Shown piece by piece: positions 1 through 9,152 of a stretch of DNA of 64,000 nt (its first letter is position 1; every line of letters begins with the position of its first letter). The notes beneath the pieces were generated by a model. That model was not told the DNA's origin. It did not search any database and saw only the letters and a program-made list of their open reading frames with translations. The position numbers and the translations under genes are program-made. Origin of the DNA: an uncultured Muribaculaceae bacterium (lineage in GTDB: Bacteria > Bacteroidota > Bacteroidia > Bacteroidales > Muribaculaceae); NCBI GenBank assembly GCA_910576775.1, contig CAJTJV010000002.1, positions 131,949 to 195,948 of the forward strand, written 5' to 3'.

Positions 1-321
1 GAAGGTACAGTTTTCGATAGTCCGACAGTTCGTTCGATAATAGAGCATGATTATGTGATGATTCGTCTGATGGTTGATGATAAAGCCAGCCTCAAAGAAC
101 CGTTTACGGTAGAGGAAGAAGGGCGGAAAGTGCATATTTCCACCATTGGTGATAAATGGGCTTATCTTCAGCGCCATAAATTCGGTATAAATTCACAACC
201 GTATTATATCATACTTGACAATAAGGGATTTCCACTGGAGCAACCTCGCGCATACGATGAAAGTATTTCAGATTTCGTATCCTGGCTTGAAAATGGTGTG
301 GAGGCTTATAAAAACAGATAG
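1..321 (+). CDS. DsbD-like thioredoxin-domain protein, C-terminal part
   Basis: The reading frame is open from the first base, so this is the C-terminal end of a longer gene. About 106 residues are visible. The text around GDKWAYLQRHKFG and NSQPYYIILDN, plus the preceding YVMIRLMVDDK strand, matches the C-terminal thioredoxin domain of Bacteroidota thiol:disulfide interchange (DsbD/cytochrome c biogenesis) proteins. That domain normally passes electrons in the periplasm. The catalytic CxxC would lie upstream of the window and cannot be checked. Two bases separate its stop from mazG, so the two are probably co-transcribed. The family call is from pattern recognition; the transmembrane part is not visible. 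Confidence 0.75.
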   Translation, partial: EGTVFDSPTVRSIIEHDYVMIRLMVDDKASLKEPFTVEEEGRKVHISTIGDKWAYLQRHKFGINSQPYYIILDNKGFPLEQPRAYDESISDFVSWLENGVEAYKNR

Positions 322-323
322 AA

Positions 324-1115
324 ATGTCAAATACACGACAACAGCAACTCGAGTCTCTCAAGAATGTACTCGACACATTGGATATTTTAAGGGTTAAATG
401 CCCATGGGATGCCAAACAGACTAATGAAAGTCTGATGCCTAATACTATAGAGGAGGTATATGAACTCGCACAGGCTTTGCTTGACAATAAAGAGAAGGAT
501 ATCTGCAAAGAACTTGGCGATGTGCTCCTTCATGTGTTTTTTTATTCGAAAATCGGCTCAGAAAAAGGTTCATTCGATATAGGCGATGTGGCCGATTCGT
601 TGAATAATAAACTGATATCCCGTCATCCTCATGTCTTCGGCAGTGTCAAGGCGGAAGATGCGGAAACGGTATCCCGTAATTGGGAGGAAATAAAGTTGCA
701 TGAAAAGGGGGGGAATAAAACTGTACTGGCTGGAGTTCCTGGCGCTTTGCCCGCACTTATCAAAGCGTTCAGAATACAGGAGAAAGTCGCAAATGTAGGT
801 TTTGATTGGGAAAAAGCATCGCAGGTATGGAATAAGGTAAAAGAAGAAACCGGAGAGGTTGAAGAAGCTCTCGCCTTAGGCGATAATGATAATATAGAAG
901 CTGAATTCGGTGATCTTATTTTCAGTATTGTAAATGCCGCACGACTTTATGGTATTAATCCGGAGACAGCTTTGGAGCATACAAACCGCAAGTTTATCAC
1001 TCGGTTTAATTGGCTTGAGGCAAAAGCCAAAGAGTTGGGTCGGGATCTAAAGTCCATGTCGCTTGATGAGATGGATTGTCTGTGGAAGGAGGCAAAAATA
1101 AACTGCGGAGTCTGA
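324..1115 (+). CDS. mazG: Nucleoside triphosphate pyrophosphohydrolase MazG
   Basis: Hydrolyses (d)NTPs to NMP and pyrophosphate, a house-cleaning role in the cytoplasm. The 263 residues equal the usual length of the two-domain MazG protein. The N-terminal half carries the CPWDAKQT and EEVYELAQAL motifs with the acidic ELGDVLLHV helix. The C-terminal half repeats this as EETGEVEEAL and EFGDLIFSIVN, so both tandem MazG domains appear intact. It starts two bases after the DsbD-like gene and ends seven bases before topB. A run of seven G at 707-713 lies inside the gene, but the frame is open through it. Family assignment is firm; the physiological substrate is not shown by the sequence. Confidence 0.95.
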   Translation: MSNTRQQQLESLKNVLDTLDILRVKCPWDAKQTNESLMPNTIEEVYELAQALLDNKEKDICKELGDVLLHVFFYSKIGSEKGSFDIGDVADSLNNKLISRHPHVFGSVKAEDAETVSRNWEEIKLHEKGGNKTVLAGVPGALPALIKAFRIQEKVANVGFDWEKASQVWNKVKEETGEVEEALALGDNDNIEAEFGDLIFSIVNAARLYGINPETALEHTNRKFITRFNWLEAKAKELGRDLKSMSLDEMDCLWKEAKINCGV

Positions 1116-1122
1116 ATCATTA

Positions 1123-3153
1123 ATGGTACTATGTATTACTGAGAAACCCAGTGTGGCGGCAACTATCGCTGCTATTCTGGGAGCTAACGAACGCCATCAA
1201 GGGTATTTTGAGGGTAGCGGTTATCGTATAACATGGACATATGGCCATCTTTGTACCCTTCTTTCTCCAGAAGATTATTCACCCGCTTGGAAAACATGGG
1301 CTTTGAGTTCTTTGCCGATGTTGCCTGGCAAATATGATATCAAGCTTCTTGATGATGAAGGTTACAAGAAACAGTTTGCAGTCATTAAACAATTGATTTC
1401 CGAGGCTGATGAACTGATAAATTGTGGTGATGCCGGTCAGGAAGGAGAACTAATCCAGCGGTGGGTGATGAAACTTGCTGATACCAAATGTCCTGTAAAG
1501 CGTTTGTGGATATCGTCTCTTACCGATGATGCTATACGAGAAGGTTTTGCGAAACTTCAGCCTCAGACTGATTTCGACAGATTGTTCTACGCTGGTCTTT
1601 CCCGCTCTATTGGTGACTGGATTTTAGGAATGAATGCCACGCGCCTGTACACTCTGAAATATGGAATGAACCGCCAGGTGCTTTCCATTGGCAGGGTACA
1701 GACTCCTACATTGGCTCTTATAGTTAGGCGTCAGCGTGAAATTGAAAATTTTGTGCCTAAGGATTCCTGGGAGTTGCATACAATATATCGTGATGTTGAT
1801 TTCACATCGACCGGCGAAAGGTTTGAAACAGAAGAAGCCGGGATAACCGTATTGGATTCTATAAAAGATTCTGAATTCAGAATCAAAACGGTTGTTAAAA
1901 AACAAGGAAAGGAATCTGCACCGCGTCTTTTCGACCTTACGTCACTTCAGGTTGAGTGCAATAAGAAATGGGCGTGGACGGCAGAGCATACGCTACAGTT
2001 GATACAGAGTTTATATGAAAAGAAACTTACAACCTATCCGCGTGTAGATACTACATATCTCTCCGAAGATATTTATCCCAAAGTGGCGCCTACTCTTAGA
2101 AAAATGACGCCATATGAAAAATATACTCAGACGGTTTTGGATAATCCGATACCGAAAAGCAAGAAGATTTTCGATAATTCGAAAGTCACAGATCACCATG
2201 CTATAATTCCGACAGGGGTATATCCTTCCGGAATAGATGGAGACGAGAAGAAATTATATCATCTTATAGCCATGCGCTTTATCGGTGTTTTTTATCCGGA
2301 TTGTCGCTTTGAGAGTACCACTGTGATAGGAGAGGTGGGAAAAGAAGAATTCAAAACAACCGGAAAACTAATCATTGCTCCTGGTTGGCGTATTCTTCTA
2401 CCGGATAAAAATGCTAACGAGATGGATAATCCGGAGGACAAGACTCTGCCATTGTTTACAGAAGGTGAAAGTGGGTCTCATTTGCCTTCGCTCACCAAAA
2501 AGACATCTCAGCCGCCTAAATATTATACCGATGGTACTTTATTGCGAGCTATGGAAACCGCCGGAAAGACCATTGACAATGAAGAACTGCGGGAGGCGTT
2601 GAAAGAAAATGGCATAGGCCGCCCGTCAACACGCGCTGCCATTATCGATACACTGATTAAACGCCGCTATATTGTTCGTCAGAGAAAGAATCTTGTGGCT
2701 ACAAAGGCTGGAACAGATCTTATCGATATCATTCAGGAAGAGTTGCTTAAATCGGCAAAGCTTACAGGTCTATGGGAAAATAAACTAAGACGTATCGAAC
2801 GTGGCGATTATTCTCCGGCTCTATTTATCCGTGAGATAAGCGAAATGGTGCAGCTTATTGTACAAAACGTGCTGTCTGATACCTCCGGCATGAAAATCGG
2901 CATGCCGGCTCTTGATAATAAAGACAAAGCAGCCAAAACGACGTCTGCTACTAAGCCTAAGAAGCCAAAGTCTCCCAGAATAAAGGACCTTTCACAGATA
3001 TTATGTCCTATATGTGGACTGGGACATCTGGTAAAAGGCCGTACAGCGTTCGGTTGTAGTCGGTTTGCAGAAGGTTGTTCGTACAGATTGTCTTTTCAGC
3101 AATGCCCACCAGATACTCCATTGTCTAAGATAGTCAAATTCGTTAAACGATAA
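1123..3153 (+). CDS. topB: DNA topoisomerase III
   Basis: Type IA topoisomerase that passes single strands to unlink DNA, often working with RecQ helicases. The protein has 676 residues. A TOPRIM domain at the N-terminus carries E7 and the DAGQEGE acidic motif (103-109). The catalytic tyrosine is Y305 in the TTYPRVDTTYL motif. A conserved GIGRPSTRA block follows near 500. The C-terminus (about 630-665) has four cysteines (CPICG, then GCSRF and GCSYR) forming a zinc-ribbon-like tail, as in TopB homologues. It starts seven bases after mazG. The end runs into a hairpin shared with the convergent cyclo-ligase gene. A recQ gene lies nearby on the opposite strand, but no operon link is visible. Confidence 0.95.
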   Translation: MVLCITEKPSVAATIAAILGANERHQGYFEGSGYRITWTYGHLCTLLSPEDYSPAWKTWALSSLPMLPGKYDIKLLDDEGYKKQFAVIKQLISEADELINCGDAGQEGELIQRWVMKLADTKCPVKRLWISSLTDDAIREGFAKLQPQTDFDRLFYAGLSRSIGDWILGMNATRLYTLKYGMNRQVLSIGRVQTPTLALIVRRQREIENFVPKDSWELHTIYRDVDFTSTGERFETEEAGITVLDSIKDSEFRIKTVVKKQGKESAPRLFDLTSLQVECNKKWAWTAEHTLQLIQSLYEKKLTTYPRVDTTYLSEDIYPKVAPTLRKMTPYEKYTQTVLDNPIPKSKKIFDNSKVTDHHAIIPTGVYPSGIDGDEKKLYHLIAMRFIGVFYPDCRFESTTVIGEVGKEEFKTTGKLIIAPGWRILLPDKNANEMDNPEDKTLPLFTEGESGSHLPSLTKKTSQPPKYYTDGTLLRAMETAGKTIDNEELREALKENGIGRPSTRAAIIDTLIKRRYIVRQRKNLVATKAGTDLIDIIQEELLKSAKLTGLWENKLRRIERGDYSPALFIREISEMVQLIVQNVLSDTSGMKIGMPALDNKDKAAKTTSATKPKKPKSPRIKDLSQILCPICGLGHLVKGRTAFGCSRFAEGCSYRLSFQQCPPDTPLSKIVKFVKR

Positions 3154-3185
3154 AGGATAAGTGCCTCCACAAGGCGCTTGTCCTT
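3153..3185. terminator. Hairpin between convergent topB and cyclo-ligase genes
   Basis: The arms AAGGATAAG (3153-3161) and CTTGTCCTT (3177-3185) pair with one G-U wobble. An inner GCC/GGC stem closes a seven-base loop. It overlaps both stop codons. Neither side has a strong uninterrupted T-tract, so it is a plausible but not ideal intrinsic terminator for both genes. Confidence 0.55.
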
Positions 3186-3753
3186 ATCGTCTTTTATTCT
3201 TCTTTCGTCCTCTTATGATATTCGGTTTGTCTGTTACGACAAAGTCAACAGGAATGTCATGATTTTCAGTTTCAAACTCGTCGAACAGCTGAAAATCATA
3301 ACAAACACCTATTGTAATTGCATGAGAACGACTGAGCAAGCGGTCGTAATAGCCTTTCCCTCTGCCAACACGGTTCCCATGGCGATCGTATGCTACGGCC
3401 GGGACTATAATAAGGTCAATACTGTCTATATCCACCGTATCGTCGCCTTCAGGTTCTTCGATATGGAAAGCTCCAAGATGCATGCGGGAACGTTCATAGG
3501 GGAGAATCTCGAGGTCAAGACCATTCACGCGTGGAAGGAAGAAATTTTTCTCTTCAGAACAATGTGATATGAATTCTCTGGTTGACAATTCGTCGGCAAG
3601 GGAATGGTATAGCATAACGTTTTTGGCAACCGTATAGGCAGCCATGTTCCTTACAGCGTCGAATACGCGTTGTGCTGCGGCAATCTTCTCATTGTCATCG
3701 AGCATGGATTTGCGGGCTCGAACTTGTCGGCGGATATCATCTTTGTTCATCAT
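3184..3753 (-). CDS. 5-formyltetrahydrofolate cyclo-ligase
   Basis: Converts 5-formyl-THF to 5,10-methenyl-THF using ATP, returning folate to the one-carbon pool. The conserved GRGKGYYDRLLS motif near the C-terminal half, with the preceding DLIIVPAVAYD strand, identifies the family. The frame extends upstream to a TTG at 3780. The ATG at 3753 (or 3750) is preferred because the conserved N-terminal KDDIRRQVR helix starts there and an AGAG ribosome site precedes it, giving about 189 residues. It overlaps the end of the S41 protease gene by 17 bases, so it is likely translationally coupled as the last gene of the clpP-led cluster. Confidence 0.9.
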   Translation of the reverse strand: MMNKDDIRRQVRARKSMLDDNEKIAAAQRVFDAVRNMAAYTVAKNVMLYHSLADELSTREFISHCSEEKNFFLPRVNGLDLEILPYERSRMHLGAFHIEEPEGDDTVDIDSIDLIIVPAVAYDRHGNRVGRGKGYYDRLLSRSHAITIGVCYDFQLFDEFETENHDIPVDFVVTDKPNIIRGRKKNKRR

Positions 3754-5392
3754 TACTCTGATTTGATTGTTTATTGTCAAAAAGCGGGAATTCGGCGTCG
3801 CCGGACTCTATTCGGCTGACAGCTTCATTAACGACAGGGTCGGCAGAGTTTATTATTTGGAAATAACCGTCCATCCCTACAATATCGCGAGCGATAAGCG
3901 CTTTGATTTGATTAACAATCAATCTTGCGGAAATGTTGATATAGTACCATCTGGGAGCAATGCCGGCTTTAACATTAGCGTAATTTACAAACGACTGGAG
4001 CAGAACATTATCCGACGGCAAACGACCGAGCATATCATTGACATCACGTGCTTCGGAAAGCTCGTCTCTGTTCAACTCTGCATATTCATAAGCAAATTTA
4101 CGAAGAGTACCACTATTTACAGCTTTGATATAATAGCTTGTGATGCCGGTTGTATCAGAAGGAACAAACACGTCAGGAATAATACCGCCACCACCGTAGA
4201 CTAGACGTCCGGTGGACGTATGGAAAATTAGAGAACTGTCGACTTTGAGGCTATCTGCTGAAAAAAGTTCGCCTCTGTCGTAGCGGTTGAGTATTTCTGT
4301 ATCGTAATCCGCATTTTTGCCAGGTGTATAGTTTTTCTGGATGCAGCGTCCTGAAGGTGTATAATACCGTTGTACAGTAAGGCGGAATTCGCTTGAGTCT
4401 GGCAGTTCGAAAGGTCTTTGTACAAGACCTTTGCCAAAGGTCCGTCGACCTATAACGAGGCCGCGGTCGTTATCTTGAATGGCACCCGCGAATATTTCGC
4501 TGGCACTGGCTGTAAATTCGTCGGTGAGTACAACTATCTTTGCATTTCCGAACGAACCGGAGCCGTCGGCAAGCAGGACGGTATTATTATCAGATGAACG
4601 GCCTTTTGTCATTACAATTAAGTTTCCGGCCGGCAGGAACTCGTTGGCGAGAAGCACGGCCGGATTCATATATCCGCCGCCATTGCCGCGTAAATCAACT
4701 ATGTAGCTCTTTGCTCCGTCATATCGGAGTTGTCCGAGAGTTGTCAGAAATTCGTCGTAAGTATTTTCCGAGAATTTACCGAGACGTATATATCCTATTG
4801 AATCATTGATAATATACGAAGCATCAATAGGTGATACCGGGACTTCTCCGCGGATAAGATTGAATGTTATAAGTTCAGGGTTGTTGTGCCGCAATACTTT
4901 TACCTCGACAGGAGTCCCTTTATTGCCTCTTATAAGTTTGAAAACCTCTTCTTCAGAGATATTTACTCCTGAAATTCTGTGTCCGTCAACTTCAATTATC
5001 TTGTCTCCCGGAAGTATGCCGGCGCTTTCTGCCGCCGCTCCGTTTATCACTTCAAAAATATGCAGGGTGTCGTTAAGCATCTGGAACTGTATGCCAATTC
5101 CAAAGAAAGAACCTTCCAGATCGCGGTTGGCGATTATTCTCTGCGAGGTAGGAATATACGCAGAATGAGGGTCGAGATTACGTAGCAGTTCTGGAAGCGT
5201 CAGCTCAACCAAACTGTCCATATTTACAGCATCAACATAATTGTCTTCGATAATGTCGAAAATCTGTTTGAGTTTATGGCGCGAGGTTCCTTCTCTGGAT
5301 TCATAGTCAAGCGCTCGTCCCAGCCAAAGGCCGGTAACAAGACATATTGCAGCTACAATGGGAAGCCAAAGAAGATATTTTTTTTGTGACAT
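3737..5392 (-). CDS. S41-family carboxy-terminal processing protease
   Basis: Periplasmic serine protease of the Tsp/CtpA family, which trims or degrades envelope proteins from their C-termini. The 551 residues begin with a single membrane anchor or uncleaved signal (about 7-27). A PDZ domain follows (about 97-168, with GIGIQ and the GDKIIEVDG motif), then the protease core. The catalytic Ser296 lies in TASASEI, with Lys321 and Gln325 in FGKGLVQ; the 25- and 4-residue spacings match the family Ser-Lys-Gln arrangement. It lies 11 bases after the dCMP deaminase stop and overlaps the cyclo-ligase gene. The substrate is unknown from sequence. Confidence 0.93.
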   Translation of the reverse strand: MSQKKYLLWLPIVAAICLVTGLWLGRALDYESREGTSRHKLKQIFDIIEDNYVDAVNMDSLVELTLPELLRNLDPHSAYIPTSQRIIANRDLEGSFFGIGIQFQMLNDTLHIFEVINGAAAESAGILPGDKIIEVDGHRISGVNISEEEVFKLIRGNKGTPVEVKVLRHNNPELITFNLIRGEVPVSPIDASYIINDSIGYIRLGKFSENTYDEFLTTLGQLRYDGAKSYIVDLRGNGGGYMNPAVLLANEFLPAGNLIVMTKGRSSDNNTVLLADGSGSFGNAKIVVLTDEFTASASEIFAGAIQDNDRGLVIGRRTFGKGLVQRPFELPDSSEFRLTVQRYYTPSGRCIQKNYTPGKNADYDTEILNRYDRGELFSADSLKVDSSLIFHTSTGRLVYGGGGIIPDVFVPSDTTGITSYYIKAVNSGTLRKFAYEYAELNRDELSEARDVNDMLGRLPSDNVLLQSFVNYANVKAGIAPRWYYINISARLIVNQIKALIARDIVGMDGYFQIINSADPVVNEAVSRIESGDAEFPLFDNKQSNQSNDEQR

Positions 5393-5403
5393 TGTTTGAA
5401 ACG

Positions 5404-5838
5404 TTATTCAAGATTTGAAATGTGTACGCATTCTACACCTGCGCGACGAAGAAGATCGATACCGTCGGTAAGACGGTATAGGTCGTTGAATACGACACGT
5501 CTTATGCCGGCCTGTATAATAAGCTTGGAGCATTCCAGGCATGGTGAAGCGGTTACATAAAGAGTGGCATTGTCGCTTGAGTTGTTGCTCCGGGCAACCT
5601 TGCTGATGGCGTTCGCTTCGGCATGCAGGACATACGGCTTAGTAATGCCGTTTTCGTCCTCACATATGTTCTCGAAACCGGCGGGAGTGCCATTGTAGCC
5701 GTCGGATATTATCATTTTGTCCTTAACGATGATAGCGCCCACCTTGCGGCGCTGGCAGTAGGAATTCTCCGCCCATATTGTTGCCATGCGGAGATAACGT
5801 TTGTCAAGAATTTCCTGTTTTTCCAAATTGCTGTCCAT
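5404..5838 (-). CDS. Deoxycytidylate (dCMP) deaminase
   Basis: Zinc-dependent deaminase of the cytidine/dCMP deaminase fold, producing dUMP for thymidylate synthesis. The 144 residues contain HAEANAI (zinc ligand His72 and proton-shuttle Glu74) and SPCLECSK (zinc ligands Cys100 and Cys103). The substrate-recognition text DGYNGTPAGFENICED is typical of dCMP deaminase and ComEB-like proteins rather than of cytidine deaminase. It sits 24 bases after feoAB and 11 bases before the S41 protease in one run of genes. No allosteric-site prediction can be made by eye. Confidence 0.92.
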   Translation of the reverse strand: MDSNLEKQEILDKRYLRMATIWAENSYCQRRKVGAIIVKDKMIISDGYNGTPAGFENICEDENGITKPYVLHAEANAISKVARSNNSSDNATLYVTASPCLECSKLIIQAGIRRVVFNDLYRLTDGIDLLRRAGVECVHISNLE

Positions 5839-5862
5839 GGGGATATATAGACTTAAAAACGG

Positions 5863-8403
5863 TTAGAATATAAGGGCTATGCGGTAGATGGCGAAAGCGG
5901 CCAGCCATGCCACGGCAGTATTATAAATAATACTAAAAGCTGCATACCACCAGGAACCTGTTTCTCTGGCAATAGCAGTTATTGTCGCGATACAGGGACA
6001 ATAAAGCAGGATGAATATCATGAATGCCATAGCGGATGCCGGCGTGAAATCAGGTTTGCCTGTTATGGGTGATGGTGATGTCAGACGTGCGCTAAGTCGT
6101 GCGTCTGAAGCTTCTTCATCGTTAGTGTAAAGTACGCCGAGGGTGGAAACGACAATTTCTTTAGCGGGAACACCGGCCAAAGCAGCGACGGTCGCGCGCC
6201 ATTTGAAGCCTATAGGTTCCATAATCGGGTTGATAGCTTTGCCGGCCATTGCGAGATATGAATCTCGAGAGGGATCGATCGATGAGTCGGCCATCAATAC
6301 TGAATCAACAGATGTGGTTTCGTTTTTGTCATGAACCGGGAAATAGTTCAGGGCCCATACAATTATGCTTGCAAAAAGAATTATGCCTCCCATTTTTTTC
6401 AAATATTGTTTACCTTTTTCCCAAGTATGGCTTAAAGATGTCTTGAGAGCCGGCATCCGATAAGGGGGAAGTTCCATTACGAATGGAGTTTCATCCTTAC
6501 GGAACATGAAGCGGCGTAATAAACGTGCCGTAATGATTGCCACTATAATACCAAACAGGTACAGACCGCCGAAAACCAATGCTGCATGTGCCGAAAAAAA
6601 TGTCCCTACGAGTAGAACAAAGATTGGCAGACGTGCAGAACATGACATAAATGGATTTATGAGAATAGTTATTATGCGGCTCGACTTGCTTTCAATGCTT
6701 CTGGAGGCCAGGATGGCGGGGACATTGCATCCAAACCCCATTATAAGAGGAATGAATGATTTTCCATGCAATCCGATTTTATGCATTACCTTGTCCATTA
6801 TGAATGCCGCACGAGCCATATAACCGGAGTCCTCCATGAAAGATATACAGAAAAACAGAATCAGAATATTGGGAAGGAAAACTATGACGCCGCCTACACC
6901 GCCGATAATTCCGTCAGCCAAGAGGTCTTTTAGAAAGCCGTCGGGTACAAGTTTGTTGACTGTCATAGCAATCCATCCCACTGCAGTTTCAATCCACCCC
7001 ATGGGATATTCGCCGAGATAGAATGTTGCCCAGAATATAAAAAACATTATAGCAAAGAATATCGGGAAACCAAGTACTCTATTTGTTGCGAGTTTATCAA
7101 TAAGACGTGTCGCGGATGTTTTTTTTCTCCCTGGTGTATAAGTCTCTGCGAGAGCACCGCTGATAAAACCATATTTTTCTGCAGCGACGATTGAGGAAAT
7201 ATCCTCGTCGCGAATGCTTTCGATTTTACCTCTGAGTTTATCGCGAAGGAGGATTATAGGATCGTCGGCCCCGGCTCTTACATGTTTGCGCCAATCTCCT
7301 GTATTAATGTTACAATTGTCGTATCCTTCGCATCCGTGACAGAACATTTTATGGAACGGTGAACATTTCCTATGCGTTTTGTCGTTCTCCGGTATGCACA
7401 ACGAGCTATCCTGCATCATTGGAATTTCATCCTCAATCTCATGGTCGCCCTCTAATAGTTTGATGGCTAAATATCGCGGTGAAAAATGCTGGTTTCGGGA
7501 GGGGAGTGCTTTGATTGCATCAACAATCTTACGAATGGCATTTTCGATGTCTGCGCCGAGGTTTACATGTACGTGGCGCACTGTTTCGTCATTATTCTCA
7601 TATACGGCAATTACATGGTCGAGCAATGCGTGGATTCCGTCTCCGGTTTTCGATACAACAGGAATCATCGGTATGCCAATCATTTTACCAAGATTTTCGT
7701 AATCGAGATTTGCACCGGAAGCTCGCAGTTCGTCGAACATATTAAGGGCTATCACCATTGGATAGTCCATGTCGATAAGTTCGGTAGTAAGATAGAGATT
7801 CCTGTTGAGGTTCGACGAGTCGATTACATTTAAAATTACATCGGGATTGTTTTCCCTGAGATATTGACGGACATATAGTTCTTCTGGAGAGTAGCAACTC
7901 AAGGAGTATGTGCCTGGAAGATCGACAATGTTGAAAGTATATCCGTCGTATTTGAAATGGCCGTCTTTTGCATCGACTGTAACACCGCTGTAGTTGCCGA
8001 CATGTTCCTTGGCGCCACTGACTGCGTTGAACAGGGATGTTTTTCCACAATTGGGATTTCCTATAAGGGCTACATTGATATGGTGCCTTTGTCTGTGAAA
8101 TGATTTTAACGGATGATCTTCATCTCCGTGCCATGAATTCTCAACCGCTTCATGTCCTATTACGGCCGCTTGTCCGTCGTCTATCGGGACAATTTCGATA
8201 AGAGCCGCTTCTGAAGCTCGCAGCGATACCTCATAACCCATTATGCTATATTTTATAGGGTCTTGAAGAGGAGCATGCAGGACTACGCGAACAGCTTGTC
8301 CCTTGACAAAGCCCATTTCCATAACTCTTTTACGAAAGGCTCCGTGTCCGTGAATTTTAACCAAAATACCGGTTTGCCCCGTTTTAAGGTCACTCAGCTT
8401 CAT
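5863..8403 (-). CDS. feoB: Fused FeoA-FeoB ferrous iron transporter
   Basis: Inner-membrane Fe(II) uptake protein driven by a G-protein domain. The 846 residues begin with a FeoA-like SH3 domain (about 1-76). A FeoB G domain follows: GNPNCGKT (115-122), GVTVD switch, DLPG (161-164) and NMFD (221-224). Then come a linker and a multi-spanning permease with the two Gate motifs (CNVPAILASR and CPCIATITA regions). FeoA-FeoB fusion is common in Bacteroidota. An unusual cysteine group (C347, C355, C358, C364, with C336 before it) lies between the G domain and the first membrane helix. Its start codon overlaps the preceding nucleotidyltransferase stop by four bases (ATGA). No iron-box operator was recognised upstream. 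Confidence 0.95.
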   Translation of the reverse strand: MKLSDLKTGQTGILVKIHGHGAFRKRVMEMGFVKGQAVRVVLHAPLQDPIKYSIMGYEVSLRASEAALIEIVPIDDGQAAVIGHEAVENSWHGDEDHPLKSFHRQRHHINVALIGNPNCGKTSLFNAVSGAKEHVGNYSGVTVDAKDGHFKYDGYTFNIVDLPGTYSLSCYSPEELYVRQYLRENNPDVILNVIDSSNLNRNLYLTTELIDMDYPMVIALNMFDELRASGANLDYENLGKMIGIPMIPVVSKTGDGIHALLDHVIAVYENNDETVRHVHVNLGADIENAIRKIVDAIKALPSRNQHFSPRYLAIKLLEGDHEIEDEIPMMQDSSLCIPENDKTHRKCSPFHKMFCHGCEGYDNCNINTGDWRKHVRAGADDPIILLRDKLRGKIESIRDEDISSIVAAEKYGFISGALAETYTPGRKKTSATRLIDKLATNRVLGFPIFFAIMFFIFWATFYLGEYPMGWIETAVGWIAMTVNKLVPDGFLKDLLADGIIGGVGGVIVFLPNILILFFCISFMEDSGYMARAAFIMDKVMHKIGLHGKSFIPLIMGFGCNVPAILASRSIESKSSRIITILINPFMSCSARLPIFVLLVGTFFSAHAALVFGGLYLFGIIVAIITARLLRRFMFRKDETPFVMELPPYRMPALKTSLSHTWEKGKQYLKKMGGIILFASIIVWALNYFPVHDKNETTSVDSVLMADSSIDPSRDSYLAMAGKAINPIMEPIGFKWRATVAALAGVPAKEIVVSTLGVLYTNDEEASDARLSARLTSPSPITGKPDFTPASAMAFMIFILLYCPCIATITAIARETGSWWYAAFSIIYNTAVAWLAAFAIYRIALIF

Positions 8404-9152
8404 AGTTTGAGATTTTGAACCTGTGTAAGGTGTTCTACTGTTCCGATATCAATCCATCCGAACGGCTCTGTTGGTGTAAAGGATTTTATAGTTTTGCCGT
8501 CAGCGCATACATCAATATAAAAATCAACAACACTGAAAGAATGTAGTTCAGTGCCGCAGTATAGATTTATGCTGTCGAGTGTGCGACGGTGTATACAATG
8601 GACTCCACCAAAGGCTTCATGCCGAAATATGTCGGGATTTAGGCCTATGGGGCGGACCGCTCCGTTGTTTTCATTTGTCCATCCCTGAAGGTAACCGTTG
8701 CTGTTGAATAGAAATTTACGGGAAGTTTGTCGTTTGGAGTCTGTAAGTAGGACTCCTTCGACTTCGCAAGCGGCATTGCAGATGTCATTTATTGAAAAAT
8801 CGGTAAGGATGTCACTATTGTGAACGATGATGCTCTCGTTTTTGTCAATGTTTTCAAGCAGTCGGCTTTCACGGGCGATTTTTGCAAGTGCTCCTCCGGT
8901 CTCGAGGAGCATATTTCTTTCATCACTTATTTCAATCCTGACTGGGAATGCCTGTGATTCAAGATAGGCTATAATTTGAGAGGCGAAATGATGCACGTTA
9001 ATCACGATTCCATCAACACCGGCTGTAATAAGTTTTTCGATAATTCTGCCAAGAATTGGTTTGCCGCATACTGGTGCCAATGCTTTAGGATGGCTGTCGG
9101 TAAACGGTTTCAGACGTGTGCCTTTTCCAGCGGCAAATATAATGGCTTTCAT
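8400..9152 (-). CDS. MurU-like sugar-1-phosphate nucleotidyltransferase
   Basis: Transfers a nucleotide onto a sugar-1-phosphate. The N-terminus MKAIIFAAGKGTRLKPFT is the nucleotide-binding signature of the family, followed by PKALAPVCGKPI. About 250 residues is normal for short MurNAc-1-P uridylyltransferase (MurU) and glucose-1-P thymidylyltransferase-like enzymes. The frame runs further upstream to 9359, but the signature motif fixes the start at the ATG at 9152, which overlaps the stop of the kinase-RapZ gene as ATGA. Pairing with an AmgK-like kinase is the arrangement of the cell-wall amino-sugar salvage route, so MurNAc-1-P is the likely substrate. This is inference from context; other sugar phosphates remain possible. 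Confidence 0.8.
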   Translation of the reverse strand: MKAIIFAAGKGTRLKPFTDSHPKALAPVCGKPILGRIIEKLITAGVDGIVINVHHFASQIIAYLESQAFPVRIEISDERNMLLETGGALAKIARESRLLENIDKNESIIVHNSDILTDFSINDICNAACEVEGVLLTDSKRQTSRKFLFNSNGYLQGWTNENNGAVRPIGLNPDIFRHEAFGGVHCIHRRTLDSINLYCGTELHSFSVVDFYIDVCADGKTIKSFTPTEPFGWIDIGTVEHLTQVQNLKL

